This document shows positions 40,670 to 53,726 of a stretch of 64,000 bases of DNA, in pieces; the stretch's first letter is position 1, and each line of letters begins with the position of its first letter. Under the pieces are notes generated by a model. That model made no database searches. It was not told the origin of the DNA and saw nothing but the letters and a program-made list of their open reading frames with translations. The DNA is from Reticulitermes lucifugus (taxonomy: Eukaryota > Arthropoda > Insecta > Blattodea > Rhinotermitidae), in the NCBI GenBank assembly GCA_026260175.1, contig JAKCWW010000781.1:21594-85593 (forward strand), in the 5' to 3' direction. A program made the translations under genes and the position numbers.

Positions 40670-41176
40670 GAAAATATATGGAGATGAAGACCGCACTCAC
40701 TATTGACCTCAGTAATTTTCGGAAGTGGCTGATCCCAGTGGCCGAATGGTCTAAGGCGTGGGTCTGCGGCCGCTCACTTGTTGGGACTGCGGGTTCGAAT
40801 CCCGCCGAGGGCGTGGATGTCTGTCTTTTTTGAGTGCTGTGTGTTGTCAGGTAGAGCTGATCGGGTTTTTCAAGAAAAGGAGTCCTACCGAGTGTGGTGT
40901 ATCGGAGTGTGATCGTGAAGCCTCAACAATGAGGAGGCCCTGGCCCACTATGGGCTCTCGCGTCATAAAAAAAAGGAAGTGGTCAGTTTGACGCCCGTCC
41001 CGCTTTACCCCCAGGGAAAATTCCGCCCATATTAATCGAATAGGAGGTTGGGTGAACCCCAGAGTCTGTATGGACATTGTGAAGGAGAAAAGTCTCTTTT
41101 TTCTCCTGCAGGGAATCGAAATCCGTCTCCGTCTTTCAGCCCATAGCCTAGTCTCTATTGCGATGGACTATTCCGA
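40670..41176 (-). repeat. SINE family A split by a family 2 SINE
   Basis: The reverse family A copy starts at 40690-40720 (ACCGCACTCACTATTGACCT) and resumes at 40983 with CAGTTTGACGCCCGTCCCGC, continuing through the CTTTACCCCCAGGG and GGGAATCGAAATCCG blocks. The two halves are parted by a family 2 SINE with 8-bp duplication GGAAGTGG. Confidence 0.75.
40729..40974 (+). mobile_element. SINE family 2 (tRNA-Leu/Ser-like) with TSD
   Basis: The head GATCCCAGTGGCCGAATGGT, CTAAGGCG (box A) and GGGTTCGAATCCC (box B, 40791-40803) resembles a type II tRNA such as tRNA-Leu. A shared body follows (GGATGTCTGTCTTTTTTGAG, GTCCTACCGAGTGTGGTGTA, GTGATCGTGAAGCCTC), then a poly-A tail. GGAAGTGG at 40721-40728 and 40975-40982 is the target duplication. 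Confidence 0.88.
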
Positions 41177-44100
41177 CTTCTTCATGTCTTTACCAAGGCG
41201 AATGGTTGTGGGCGAGGAACGGAAATATTCAACAGAACGTGCTGCAATAGGCCCTCAGCCTTGTGTTTATTTAACTCCAGAAAAGTAGTTAACAAGAACA
41301 ATTTGCTCTGTGATGTTGCGTCTATATTAAAGGGACAAGTCGATACGGATTCAAACAGATGCTTTCTCGATGAGAATGACGTTCATGTGTAGTGTTATTC
41401 AGCGTTTCGTACTATCGCTTTCTCCTTGTTATTTTGTAACCATAGACTTAGCAGGCAGTAGAAGAATAACATGGTGTCCAGCAGATTTCGAAATTTCCGC
41501 TCATTTTAATTACCTTTGTGTAAATGGAACCATTTCCAGATACAGTAAAGGATCTGGTACATTGTTTGCTGTTTGTTTTACAAATCTGAGAAACCAGTTG
41601 CACTGCAGAAGTTGGCTTTTGTGACAGGGGCTGTTGTTTTTAAGTTTGTCTGGGACAGGTATGGCGAAAACTGGCACCAGTGTTTACACGGTTTGTCCAA
41701 ATTAACATTTGGAACTTCTCGTAATTCAGTAGTACCCCAAGACAGTTCTTTTTGGTAGATATATCTTTGCTGTTATTTTATGTATCCATTCCAAATATAT
41801 CGAGAGGTGTGTGAGTGCCCAGGTAAAGGTAACCACAAGACAAAATAGCGTTTTATTATATTAAATTTTGTTCTGAAGGGTGGAGTACATAAATTCGTGT
41901 TTAGAAACCTCTTACAAACCCTATGAGGGTCGCTTGTGTCGCACTCAAAATCACATACAAAGTAAGAAAGAAATGAGTAAGTCTAAAAATATACAGCAGC
42001 AAAGTTCAGCCAGCACTGTAGAAAACAGGGCTCCTAGTATTATTTCTTATTGATAAGTACCGCTATCTTTGGATGTAGACTCCAAATCTGACAACAGGCA
42101 GCGTCAATTTCCTCCCTTCCTGATTTGTACCAATGCAGAATTCCTTTCTGACAGTCAGTGGCGTCGCTATATTAAGTGTCAAATAAGGACGAAGTAACAC
42201 TGCGAGCCTTCTCTCACAACACCCTGCTACTGCACTAATCAATATGTAAGTGTAACTGTAATCAGGAGACACCCCGTCTTAATCATAGCCATTGCCAATT
42301 ATCATGAATGACATTTAATTATCATTAAAGATGTTTGCCTTCTTTGCACAACATACATACAATGAACGCATAATGTGGAAGTTGCACCCTTCATATAGCC
42401 TTTATTTACATGGCCGCTCTCTCCGGCCCTATTAAAATAAAGTCTACCGTTGAATTTTGCAATTTGGAAACTTTACACTGAATTTATTTTGGCCCCTATC
42501 GGTCCATTGTAGTCTCTAAGTGAAATGAAACGCAGACACAACTGCTGTAGATGTGTCAAAAATGCTTAATAGGTCAAAGTTAGTATATATCATTAAATGT
42601 AGGTCCCAGTAAGATTCGTTACTTTTATTGTGACATTTTAGACATGACTTGCGTGAAGTGAAAAGAAATAACTTACGCTCTTTATCTTTGCAGTATGTAT
42701 AACTGTTGATTACTTTTGTAAATATTAGAAATTATGTTTCTGTATTTAATATTTTGTTGTTAATAAACTCTCTTTTAATACTGGACATCTGTCTGCAAGA
42801 AATGAAAGAAAAAGTAACAACTGTTACATAAACGCAATTAATGCATTGGCAAAACATGAGAACTCCAGATTTTAGTAAGTCCGTAATGCTACACGCTTGT
42901 TAAAGTGTTTAAGATGTAACCCTATGCTTATTTGCTAGATTTTGAAAAAAAGTGTTGTCGCTTTGTTTCCAATAAATGAACACAATTTCGCCCAAATTAG
43001 GCGTAATACTTGCTTTAGGCCTTTGTGCTCCATTTGAAACCATTTTTCTCCTTCTCTAACTTTATGAGTCCGGTCGTAACTCTGTGCTACTTTCTGTAAC
43101 ATTAGGCATAATACTGCATTTTTCTCTCAGAGTGTATTTATTTATTTTACACGACTCTCATAGTAAACACTAACCGAGTGTTCTTCTTAATGGAAGCGCA
43201 CTTTGTTGTCTGTGAGACACGAAGGGTTAAACTTACTACTTTGTTGTTAGCACCTCGTACTTCGGTCTTCCCGTCAGTATCATTCCACCAATGCTCCGTA
43301 TTCATTGTCATCTACATTTTGCTCTTACCAGAAGGACAAAAGGGTGGATCCTGGGAACCTTCCAAAAAGCAATGTTCTTTCCGAAATCGGGGATTATTTT
43401 AAGGAAAGTCATTTCACTTCTTTGTTATTATTTCGAAAAGTAGGCCTTGGCAGTTTTTATAGGAAATTCCCCAGATGTGGGAGCAGTCGTCACTACAATG
43501 TGAGATCTAAAATTCTTGTTCTCTGCAAGTTCCTAGATAGGCACCAATCTACACGGCTTCACACCCCAGAAGATCGTCATATTAATCTTCTTCGCCGTGG
43601 AAATTTTAAATCTCACACAGTGATTCTACATGTGGAGCGTACTCTATGAATCGTCCGCACTCTATCCTGACAATGGAGACAGTAGGTTCCTCGGGAAATC
43701 GATTACACGGTGTTACATTCAAGAAATCGTAATGTCAATTACTACAACGGTTCAACTCTAAGACAATTGGTCGTTACAGTTGCTGTGCCATAAATATGAG
43801 GGTTTAGAACTGACTGCTTGGCAGCTGTTCTAATTTTGTGACAGGTTGAGAGGTGCATGTGGTAGGAGATGTGGCAGTTTTCCATTCACTTTCAACTCTA
43901 AATTCCGTTAGGACAGACTGGCAGTACGGACACAAACGTCACAACTAACACACACAGTTAGAACATATCTTCTGTTTACGTAATATATCTTGAGGTGTCC
44001 GCTATACGGCATGAAAAGTGAGCTTGAATTTCAAGTCCGTCTCTGAATCAGGGCATCAGAAAGGACAAGTTGTAAACTTGTCGGCAGGGTGTCTTTAAAA

Positions 44101-44458
44101 GCGGGTTTACTGCAAGGCCATGTTATGGCCTGAAAAACGTAAATCGATCTAACGTAAGGGCTAATTTAAATATGGACCGGTATAGAGTAAGAGGTAGCTG
44201 ATGCGACTTAAGATTTGCGTAAAATTTCTTATAAGAAATTTTAGTGAACAGCTTATCTGTAGGACGGATACAATGTCTATGCAACAGGAACAAAAACTAA
44301 GAATTGCATTAAAACTTCTAATGCGTGTCAAGTTTTAACATATGTTAGTAAAAAACGTTCACAAATTGAAAGCGGTGCTGTGAACTCCTTTATTGTCGTC
44401 AATGTCAAGATTGCCTTCGGATCCACTCCGTACTGGTACCGAACAGACGGAGCACTTT
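41177..44458. other. Intergenic; no gene seen
   Basis: Only unremarkable short frames. A repeat-like block at 43655-43705 (ATCCTGACAATGGAGACAGT, AGGTTCCTCGGGAAATCG) has a CTGACAATGG start similar to the snap-back families and to 4803-4850. Confidence 0.4.
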
Positions 44459-44530
44459 ACCGTATTTCGGGCATATAGTGGATCTCTTCCTCTACGTATA
44501 AAGTTTGCCTAGGTATAAGACGAAGTTCTA
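44459..44530. mobile_element. Fragment of the pogo-like TIR
   Basis: TACCGTATTTCGGGCATATA and, further on, GGTATAAGACGAAG match the ends of the element at 216-1585. It is a solo, diverged fragment. Confidence 0.45.
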
Positions 44531-45117
44531 TTCTTTCCACTCGGCCTTTTCAGTTATTTACATTATGCATAATTTTATTAATTAGATTAATATTTTTAAT
44601 TCCTTTCTAATTGTTCTGATCTCTTTTTACGAGCCATGTAGTATACCCTGCGATAACTCTAAAAATTTCATATCTGCAGATACCATTTTTTGCTGGTTTT
44701 ACTCCTTCAGTTTCCATTAGTGTTGTGTGTTAAAGACGGAGTGATCAAGTTCACAGTTTTAATAATAAAGTGTACCATTTTCACTTTTGGAGTATTTGTA
44801 AACAGAGAATTCCTTGGCCAGGTGGCGGACTGTCACTTTGTAAAGTTTGAGTCTGTTACACTGACATAGCATTCTTGTAATTAAATGTAAGATTGCAACG
44901 ATTAAAGCAACTTAAAGTAGTTTGTGGGAATTCTTAGGGAATCTTGTCTGAACTTGTGATGCAAGGCAAAGAACTGCGTTACGTAAAAGTCTGCTTTTTC
45001 TATGATAGCGACGTTGTGACACATTTCCTTAACAGTAAGTAAAATCCACTTCCTAAATTGGCCTCGTGAAGGTCACCTACAGCCTTGTGTTCTGATTCAG
45101 TAGGCTATTTAATGGGA

Positions 45118-45655
45118 TTTGAAACCTAGGACTATTAGAGCTACAGAATTGGAAACGTGGGGATATTGGAACTAGAGGGCCTGCAGTGTGGGTCTAGTAG
45201 AACTACAGGATGTGAAATATAGGGTCATTATAACTACAGGATTTGAAATTTGGGGCTATTGGAACTACACGGCTTGCAGTGTGGTCATTATAACTACAGG
45301 ATTTGAAATGTGGGCTATTGGAACTACAGGGCTTGCAGTGTGGGTCTAGTAGAACTACAGGATGTGAAATATAGGGTCATTATAACTACAGGATTTGAAA
45401 TTTGGGGCTATTGGAACTACAGGGCTTGAAGTGTGGGTCTAGAGAACTACAGGATTTGAAATATAGGGTCATTATAACTACAGGATTTGAAATGTGGGGC
45501 TATTGGAACTACAGGGCTTGCAGTGTGGGTCTAGTAGAACTACAGGATTTGAAATGTCGGACTGTTAGTAATAAAGAATTTAAAAATGTAGGGCTATTAT
45601 AATTACAGGATGTAAATGTAGATCTTTTATAATTACAGGATTTGAACGTGGAAAC
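45118..45655 (+). repeat. 31-bp minisatellite with three-unit higher order
   Basis: About 16 units of 29-32 bp start with AACTACAGG. Three unit types recur in the order A (GATGTGAAATATAGGGTCAT), B (GATTTGAAATTTGGGGCTAT), C (GCTTGCAGTGTGGGTCTAGT), giving a roughly 93-bp higher-order period. Edge units are the most diverged. Any frame across it is a by-product. Confidence 0.92.
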
Positions 45656-48099
45656 CTAGCCTATGTTTTTCCACCTCTGTTAATTTGGATTAAGTTAATT
45701 CAGTTGGTATATTTTTCGTTTTAGAAAAGTTGGCAACATTGATGTTTTCAAGGCTCCTAGTACATGTTGATAGGAGAACACAGGGCACTCTCAGGCGGTG
45801 CGGTTTCCGAGTTACCAACCTTGCATAGCCACAGCCAATCTTTAAAACTTTTCGTCTTCACTGAAGCAAACAATTTAGAGGCCGTCATACATCATGTTAA
45901 GGCAATTGAAAGGGGAACCTTGGAAATTAGAATAAATCACTGATCATACAAACTAACACTTTATCAGAGCAGCATGTTTAGATAATTGATTTTGAGGGTA
46001 CTTCTTAATAACGTAAGTTACTTGGAAATTGATTGAAACTAGACTTGCTCATTGCTACGTGTTCATTTTAGGGACGACAAAACTATTTTCAGACTTTAAT
46101 AATAAGCATGTATACTGCAAAATTCTTCAGAGTAATATTAAAATTCTGTGATATTCCAGTTCAGGTGCCAAGATAAGTCACTGTGGAAAATGTAATATTC
46201 TGAGAAAGAAAGAAAATGCAAACCCGCTCTTGAATATTACGGACTTATGGCGCTAAACTAATGAAGTTCGTGTTGAAATCAACGGTAAATTCAAGGAGCG
46301 TTTTTTCAGGAATTTGTGTCTTTTATCCTTTTGTCTCGAACGTCTCAGGACATATAAGTAATTCTTTCTTCGGAACAAAATTTTAAACATATTGTGGTTA
46401 GTGTTAAGAAATAGAGGCCTGGCTTGTATCATTAAGGGAAAAGCCTGCAAAATAAATATTTTAATTCTGTTTCATTTTCGACTATGTTTTGGAGATAAAA
46501 TTCTTTTGAGCATAGTTTTGAACATGTTGTCCCTGCTGTTATCAACCAGAGTATGTCATTTTATGAACCTGGCTAGTTTGTGTGTAAGTTCCTTTTCATT
46601 TTTCTCTCTGGCCCTTTGCTTACGAGGCAAATTGTCCCGCAAATACTTTTTGACATTATTTAACAGAAGCTAGACGTCCTATAAACACTACCAGCACAAA
46701 ACTTCAATTTTTGGGCACTCTGTCACATTTTTATTTTTCTTTCCTTTCAGCACGAAAACTTGTACCGAAATGAAATAAGTTTCTGATCTTACCTTAAGAA
46801 AAGAAATCGGACCAACTGTCCTTGGATTACACCACTAAAGAGAGATTTTTCTTAGTAATTTGTTCGGAACTGGTTTGGCGATAAAGGCGTGTTTTAATCT
46901 TTTACTCTGTTCTGTGAGATGCGTCCATCTTTGGTTATACGTTGGTGGAATGGATTTTGAAGTGGTAAATACCAGAAGTAAATTGTACTCTTTCCTACGT
47001 CGTGCAGCAAAAGTCGTATCTCGAATCTACGATATATATATATATGTATATATATATAAACTTGAAATTTTTTCCCCTTGTCAGGAATCCTTGCAAATTT
47101 AAATTAGAAAAAAATATATTTTGGAAGCTTCTAGACTTGTGCTTGTAAGGTGAAGGAAGTGTAAATACATTCTTCAAATCCGCGCAGGAATTTCGAAGCC
47201 AAGTATTTATCCCTCTACCATAAATAATTTTATATGTTTCTTTGTAGACCATATGACAGATGATTTATGCGTATGTGTGTATCTCCACATTTAAGCCTAA
47301 CTTTGCAGAGTATTGTAATTTTATACAAAGCCTGAGCCACTTAAATGATTCTTAATCTCTAAGATACTACTGAGATGTAACCTCAGGGAAAAATTGCACG
47401 TTTTGTTTCATAATTATGTCATTCATCAAAGAAGCAAAATATCGCCAGCGAGAGTGAAGAAATGACGGCAGTGACTTCTATGTTCATTTCAGGTTCGTAC
47501 CTTTTCTGTGAGGGCTGCAAAGCTGATGCTTCTTTTTTGGGGTTGGCGAGTACTATCAATGTTTGTTACACGATCCTTCCAAGGAATGCAATTAAGAATT
47601 GATATTGGCGAATGGCCGTAATTCTGGGTCGTTGCCCCGTGTAACTGAAATCGCAACGATGTTCAAATACTTTTAAATGTCTTCATCTCACCACACCCAA
47701 GTTCCTTGCATTCCTTGGCTCCTGTAACAGCATGGTGTGACGGCATATTTCTCATTAAGGAATTCCAACAAGCACTATGCCAAGTTCCGCAATTTGCATA
47801 TCAGGGATCTCATTCACGTAACGTAACAACCACCGGGGCTTCAATACAAATAAACTATTGTGCTAGCAAAAGTTAAGCAACAATTTACTTGGAATTTCCA
47901 CACAATTTATTTAATTTAAGGATACGAGATTTGGGGCAGAGATTTCAATGCAGGTCTAAGATAGAAACTCACCATAGATCTACAATATTTACGTCAGTCA
48001 GGCATTAATTACTGGTAAGTGGATCATTCTACAAATTAATAAATCTAACGCTTCAGATGAGGGAAGAAGGATCGTCAGAAAAATATAGTATTGGACATC
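45656..48099. other. Intergenic; no gene seen
   Basis: A (TA)n stretch at about 47031-47059 is the only simple repeat. No domain-bearing frames. Confidence 0.4.
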
Positions 48100-48375
48100 A
48101 GAAAGTCGCAATAATATGCAAGATTTTAGAGTTTCTTCGCCGTGTAGTTGAGGTCTTCGTTTTCCTGGAAATATTCGCAGCCTCAGTTGGTAGTTTATTA
48201 CAGACGTTTCGAGACAGCGTAACGGTACACTATTCAAGGATCAAGACGACCAAAAAGACATCTTGACCATTGAAAAGAGGACCGATACGCTGTCCCGAAA
48301 CATCTGTAACAAACAACCCCTACACGCTGCGAAATATTCAAGACGAAAGAAGACTTCAACTCCTACGAAGATTAG
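48100..48375. repeat. Snap-back repeat, family B
   Basis: The inner arms CAGACGTTTCGAGACAGCGT (about 48202) and ACGCTGTCCCGAAACATCTG (about 48287) pair. Outer arms are AGTTTCTTCGCCGTGTAGTT and ACACGCTGCGAAATATTCAA. The closing block is AAGACTTCAACTCCTACGAA. Confidence 0.75.
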
Positions 48376-48974
48376 AACGCGTTTGGTGTTTTTATTGTGT
48401 ATGTGTCCAGTTAAGTTAAGGATCTCCGTCCTGATCCCTGCCCCTCTCCTGATGTTACACTTTATGTGGGAGTACCGGCAATTTGTGATTGTATTTTGTC
48501 TCCGCATGAGAAAATGGGAATAAAAATGAAGACTGGTCAGAAGTACAAAAGCCGTAAGAGTTGTGGCTGGTCTCGAACCCCACTCTCTCTGCACGCAAGA
48601 CCAGAGTTCTGTTTGTTGGTTCGGTTGGTGTTAAGATGGATATTTATATATATATACAGGCACAGATGTATACAAGCGCTTTCAGTTCGGCCGCTCTGCA
48701 TCTGGTTACGGGAGTTGATAGCTGGCACGGGCAGAAACTGGGACAATTTCTACAGTATGTTACACGCATGACAGATATATGAAAGTGTGCTTGTTCACTC
48801 AAGTGTACGTTACTTCCTGATGAGCTGCTGTTCCTATTTCCGCTGCGCACAACTTCGCTACACAGTACAGTTAAGCATTTCAATTAAGATGCCATAGTTT
48901 TCCTCCCCAACGTTTATTCCACTTACAGCATTTGTTATTAGTATTACACAGCGCGACAGGCGGTACAGTGACTA

Positions 48975-49082
48975 AATCTTCACTCTTCTGGGATGTTTCG
49001 CAGCGTATATTGGTAGTTAGTAAACGACGTTTCGGGACAACATATCGGTCCCATTTTCAAGGGCCAAGCGGAAGCCTGAAAT
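48975..49082. repeat. Half of a snap-back repeat, family B
   Basis: CACTCTTCTGGGATGTTTCG, CAGCGTATATTGGTAGTTAG, TAAACGACGTTTCGGGACAA, then CGGAAGCCTGAAATCACG. The second arm is missing, replaced by the SINE that starts immediately after. Confidence 0.65.
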
Positions 49083-49358
49083 CACGCATGGTGCAGTGAT
49101 TAGACTACAGACTGGACGACCCATAAATCGTCTTTTGATTCCCGGCAAAGACAAGAGGTTTTCCTCTTTCAAAACGTCCAGAGTAGCTGTGGGTCCCACA
49201 CAGCCCCTAGTCAATGGGTATTGGCGGCCATTTCTCCAAGGGTAAAGCGACCGGTACGTGTAGCTGACCTTTTTTTCCAGTACCGAGGTTAAGAATTAGT
49301 GGAGCTATACGTCCACTCGCCCATATGCCTACTTGGTTTGAACAGAAAATGTAACTTT
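49083..49358 (+). mobile_element. SINE family A copy
   Basis: CATGGTGCAGTGATTAGACT head, TTGATTCCCGGCAAAGACAA (box B region), GGGTAAAGCGACCGGTACGT, ACCGAGGTTAAGAATTAGTG and GAGCTATACGTCCACTCGCC. Confidence 0.75.
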
Positions 49359-51712
49359 ACAACGCGGCAGGCACTTGACACTATCAGACGTATTTCACCT
49401 GCCTGTGTTTTCGAAAAGGTCTGTGTCCGTTATAAAGCGTAATCGGTTAATCATGTGTAGGGAAATAATAGCTCTTATTGTTATCATAAGCAACAGGTAC
49501 GTTGTGTGCAAAATGCAGTTCCGTAGTGTTGCAGCAGTTGGTATATAGTACCTAACACTGAAATTTGAACAGTTAACGACCTATGTAATATCATTTTCTA
49601 AGAGGTGTAGCAGAAGGCTACTTACGATTGAATGACTACACGTGCTGCGAGAGTCATACGTAACACATGCGTACACTCTATGGGGAAAATGTGAGCATTT
49701 TTTATTTTTACAGCAGGTTGTTTATATAGTACGTACTCTGATTTAATGAATTAATCTCTAAGCTCCTCGTCGTGTATTTTTTTGCCAGTTTCCTGTTACT
49801 GGAGCTGTCTTAGGTCCAAACATTTTCCTATGTTCTTTGTTATCCATTATCCTTAGAAGTGTATTCTCAGATTTTGATACCAAGTTTCACACCCATAAGG
49901 AACGGGTAAAAACGAAATGAGCTGAAGGATAATCACTCGTACAATTTAGGAGGGACGCACATTTCCCGGGCTCCAATTCGCTTGTGCGACTAGGTTTTGT
50001 ACAGTTTCGCCGGATGTTTATGGGTTCTCAGTATGGAACTTGCGTCATGTCACTATTCTGGCCCTAGAATTTTGAGGTAGTTTCTAGATGTTTGGAAAAT
50101 CTGTGCACCCCTATTGTTAAGTAAAAGCGAAGTGTTCACAGCTCGAGCGTCGAATTACCTTGGCAGTAGAATGCGGAATACGTCATTCAGAAACAGCGTT
50201 TAGGCCTACTTTTGTTTCACTTTCATGATCAGGCCAAAAGGCAAGGTTGTCGATATAAGAGATCATTATCACTGCAGCCAATAGTCCGTATCCCGTGACA
50301 CTGTACACGTTCATGCACCACCTATTGCAGTTCTGCATTTATTGATTATTGTTGATCTTTATCTACTTACTTTATTGACATTTCGCTTATGTTGGACTTA
50401 ACTTCTGTTGCGTACTTAGTCATGCAATTAATTATCAAGTCCTTTAAAGTTGGTACTTAAAAAGAAGGCTTAATTGGGATAATGTGTTTATTTTCCGCGT
50501 CAATGTTTTTGTCCTACACTACGTAACGTTTTCTGGTGGAGAGAAGAACGCACATCAAGATATAAAACTTAGGCTTTTGCGGCTTAACCCCATCGTGTGT
50601 TGAAGCTCTTCCGACGTTTTGGCCCACATTGCCGTTGCCATCTTCAGGGTGAGTGTGAGTCGAGAGGGGCAAGTGCGCAGATAGCCTAAGTGGTACTTAT
50701 ACACAGGCCACGAAGCGAAAAGGTTAAGATGCTGAGTAACATGGAATCTAAATGAAAGTTACAAAATTGTCAACGATTGAAATACATAAAAACTCTAGAA
50801 AAGAAGTGAATTTGAGAAGGGATAAGCTTAGTCACTAAAGTGATGGTCATAGGAATGAACGACACAGTGTAGGGATATTTCTGTACGTCCAGATGAACTG
50901 TGATGTCAACTCGGTCTCCTATCGAAGGCTATTCAGGTATCCGAGGCTCTTTTCTTGGCGGTAAAGTGTGACTTAACCTCCCACTTTCATTACAGATTGC
51001 GTGGAGCTCTAATTCCATTCCCGCTACACTTGTTCTTGTGATACAGCGTAGAGACAGTGAGAGTATTAACTTTCTACTTCTAAAAGAAATAGTGTAAATA
51101 CAAAATAAAGAGGGCCTTCATTCATAATGGACGGAAATTCCGTTCTAAATAAATAATACAACAATGTAGGCCTATCCGTTATCACGCAATCCTGTACCAA
51201 GTAGCAGATAACATGTTTAATAATATATGATCCGTGGTAAAGATAGAAGTAAATGATAGGGCTTACTTTCTAGATACGCACCTCAATACTCTTACAGTAA
51301 TCTGTGCGTGTATGGTTATATATGGTTATAATGAATAAATGATTGTCCGCGAGACTCGCAGTTTATGTGGCGTGATATAAACCGACATCGTAATAATCAC
51401 TGGCACGTTTAGCCATCGTTCTATTCAAGACCTGCTAGTTTCTGCGGCATTTATTTACACCGCCGCATACACGCACGTTCGCACACACAACCAAAGGCCT
51501 AACTTTTCGAAAACATGAAGGACATTTTAGAAAATTCTGTCTTTATATAATGTCTTAAGGCTGTTCATGATTTCCTACAGTCTGTGGTACTTATTTTAGA
51601 AACTGACGACCATAATTCTGTCAATCAGAAAAAAAGTCGTTGTCTTCTCTTGTCTTATTTAAAATGTAAATACAAAAAACAACAGATATGTATAACCTCG
51701 CACATTAATATG
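49359..51712. other. Intergenic; no gene seen
   Basis: Near 50597-50650 the - strand carries CCTGAAGATGGCAACGGC..GGCCAAAACGTCGG, a diverged relative of the CTGATGA..GAAAC module. No gene is supported. Confidence 0.4.
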
Positions 51713-52024
51713 TGTTTATTTAACTATTAGTCACACACAACAAGCTATTTTGTACACGTTTTCCTGGTGACTACATTCGACTCAAAACACGAGCCGTCAT
51801 CAGGCCACTAACAAGAACAGTAAAAATGGAAAACTCTGTATCTCATCGTATGGAGGTCTCCCCCTTTGTAAAGGGGGAGGTCTTCATTCTATGAGATACA
51901 GAGTTTTCCATTTTTACTGTTCTTGTTAGTAGCCTGATGTTGGCTCGTGTTTTGAGCCGAAACCAGACGCCAGGATAAAGTGTACAAAATAGCTTGTTGT
52001 GTGTGATTGATAGTTAAATAAACA
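51713..52024. repeat. Inverted-repeat element with about 150-bp arms
   Basis: The left end TGTTTATTTAACTATTAGTC pairs with the right end (GATAGTTAAATAAACA). The inner arms TTTTTACTGTTCTTGTTAG and their complement meet at a central CCCCCTTTGTAAAGGGGG hairpin near 51864. The right arm has CCTGATGTTGGCTC..GAGCCGAAACC, the same module class as at 23743. Confidence 0.85.
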
Positions 52025-52134
52025 TACATTCATTATCTGATACACGAACGGGGCTATTCTGTATCAAGTTTACATCGCACATTGTTTTGTAGGGATCTAA
52101 AACTTAACTACTCGCACTAAAGAACTGATATAGA

Positions 52135-52317
52135 TTGATGTTAATTCAAAACGTGTTGAAGAGAATATTTGTACCTAAGTACGTTGAGGTAATAGAAGAA
52201 TACAGAAAATTATACGCGGATAACGAGTTGCTGCACAATTTGTACTCTTCACGTTATGTAATACAAGTGATTAGGGAGAAAGAAATGGACGTGACATGTA
52301 GCACGCTTGAGAGAGTA
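52135..52317 (+). mobile_element. LINE relic: reverse transcriptase thumb/tail segment
   Basis: The frame reads NVLKRIFVPKYVEVIEEYRK, LYADNELLHNLYSSRYVIQV, IREKEMD. It matches the recurrent 'RVLRRIFGPKRDEVTGEWRKLHNEEL..LYSSPNIIRVIKSRRMRW' pattern of an insect non-LTR polymerase. Short and truncated. Confidence 0.75.
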
Positions 52318-52980
52318 TAACGCCTTAAAATATTTTGACTTGAAACACCCAAAGGAAAAGAGAGATGCTTACACCGTGTCATGAATACGAAAGTATTAAA
52401 TTCAATTTTAGATAAATTCGGCGTTGGGGGATGCACTGCATTAATATGTGTTATGCTGAGATCCAGTGAATTTTTGTGAACACGAGAATGAACGTTCGCT
52501 TTCCATAGATGTGGGAAATTTGTTTTTTCGAATCGATTGTCTGGATTAGCTGTCCCTGACAAGCAGGTTTCATAATTTTATTATAAGAAAATATACTTCG
52601 AACTTTTGTCTCAAAAATAAATCATTTTTACAATTATGTTGTCCTCGTAATCTACAATACATTCGCTCTACTAGTGCTTGTGTAACTTACAGCACTTAAG
52701 TTTGCTTTGAGACTTACGGAGGATGACTTGTGAGCGCAAGTGATCTTTGTTTATGGGAGGATATGATCCCGTGACTTGCATGTACAGACTTTGAACTAAC
52801 TCCATTCAACAGAATTCTCTAGAAGTTGATATTCTTTGAGCGGGCCACGAACCTCCCCGGCGTTTATGGAACCCAAAGCTGAACTAACGTGTGCTTGCTA
52901 TTTGGCCCTTTCTTGAGCCACTTTAATCCAGTTCACACCTTACAACCGCTTTTTGTTATGTCGATTTTGGTACTACCCTC
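52318..52980. other. Intergenic; no gene seen
   Basis: No assignable element between two LINE relics of opposite orientation. Confidence 0.35.
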
Positions 52981-53150
52981 TCAGCTGCTGCTAAGTCTCC
53001 AAAGTGGCCTCGTCTCATGAGGTTTTTCGACTAAAATTTTGTATGTGTTTCTCCTCTCCTTACCTGCTACAAATACCACCCACTTCATCCACCTTGATTT
53101 GGTAGTAATATTTTGTGAAGAGTAGAAAGTAGAAGCACCTCTGTAATATT
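52981..53150 (-). mobile_element. LINE relic: polymerase C-terminal segment
   Basis: The - strand reads TFYSSQNITTKSRWMKWVVF, VAGKERRNTYKILVEKPHET, RPLWRL. It aligns by eye with 'LYSSPNIIRVIKSRRMRWAGHVARMGE.RN.YK.LVGKPEGKRPLGRPRRRW'. The upstream 90 residues of the same open frame are not recognisable. Confidence 0.7.
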
Positions 53151-53547
53151 TGAAATTTCCATGCGTGAAATTCTGAAGTATTTTACCTGAGTCCTTCTCC
53201 GGAAGTTGGTTCGGGATCCGTATTAAGGGAGGAACTTGTTGCTGCAGAAGATAAACATATGCCATTCTTGTACTGAATACAAATTTCTGTTTGCTATACC
53301 ACACAGTTCCAATTAGTGGAAAGTACGTTAAGGTGCGTGATTTAGTACAAAAGTGTAGATAAGACCCCCACTTCCGTTCATACTCGGTAATTATATTTGT
53401 GATGTCGAAAAGAAACATGCCAACATGTTTTTACTGCATACCTCACACAATATCTTTCTTTCTTTCTTAGTCTGACCACTGTCTACCAACTCATTGTAGG
53501 CATAGAGGGTTATTGTTGCACTTGATCACACTCAATGACACACATAC

Positions 53548-53726
53548 ACACATATTCGGTAGGACTCCTTTGGACGAGGGATCGGCACGTCGCAGAGACC
53601 TCTGACTGACAACACACACCACTCATAAGAGACAGACATCCGTGACCCTGATGGAATGGAACCCGCTATCCCAGCAAGTGAGTGGCCGCAGACCTACGCC
53701 CTAGACCGCGCGGTCACCGGGATTGG
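53548..53726 (-). mobile_element. SINE family 2, 5' part
   Basis: Reverse: CGGTAGGACTCCTTTGGACG, GACAGACATCCGTGACCCTG, a damaged box B (GGAATGGAACCCG), and CCTACGCCCTAGACCGCGCG, GGTCACCGGGATTGGC. The 3' end is truncated. Confidence 0.82.

Noticed and set aside
40731-40803. Possible tRNA-Leu/Ser gene
   Set aside because: Boxes A and B are present, but the acceptor stem does not close, the body continues into a shared SINE sequence with poly-A, and target duplications flank it.
45402-45602. Open frame with repeated GLLELQGLKCG-like units
   Set aside because: It is the translation of the 31-bp minisatellite; the unit length is not a multiple of three across the array, so the frame is not maintained.
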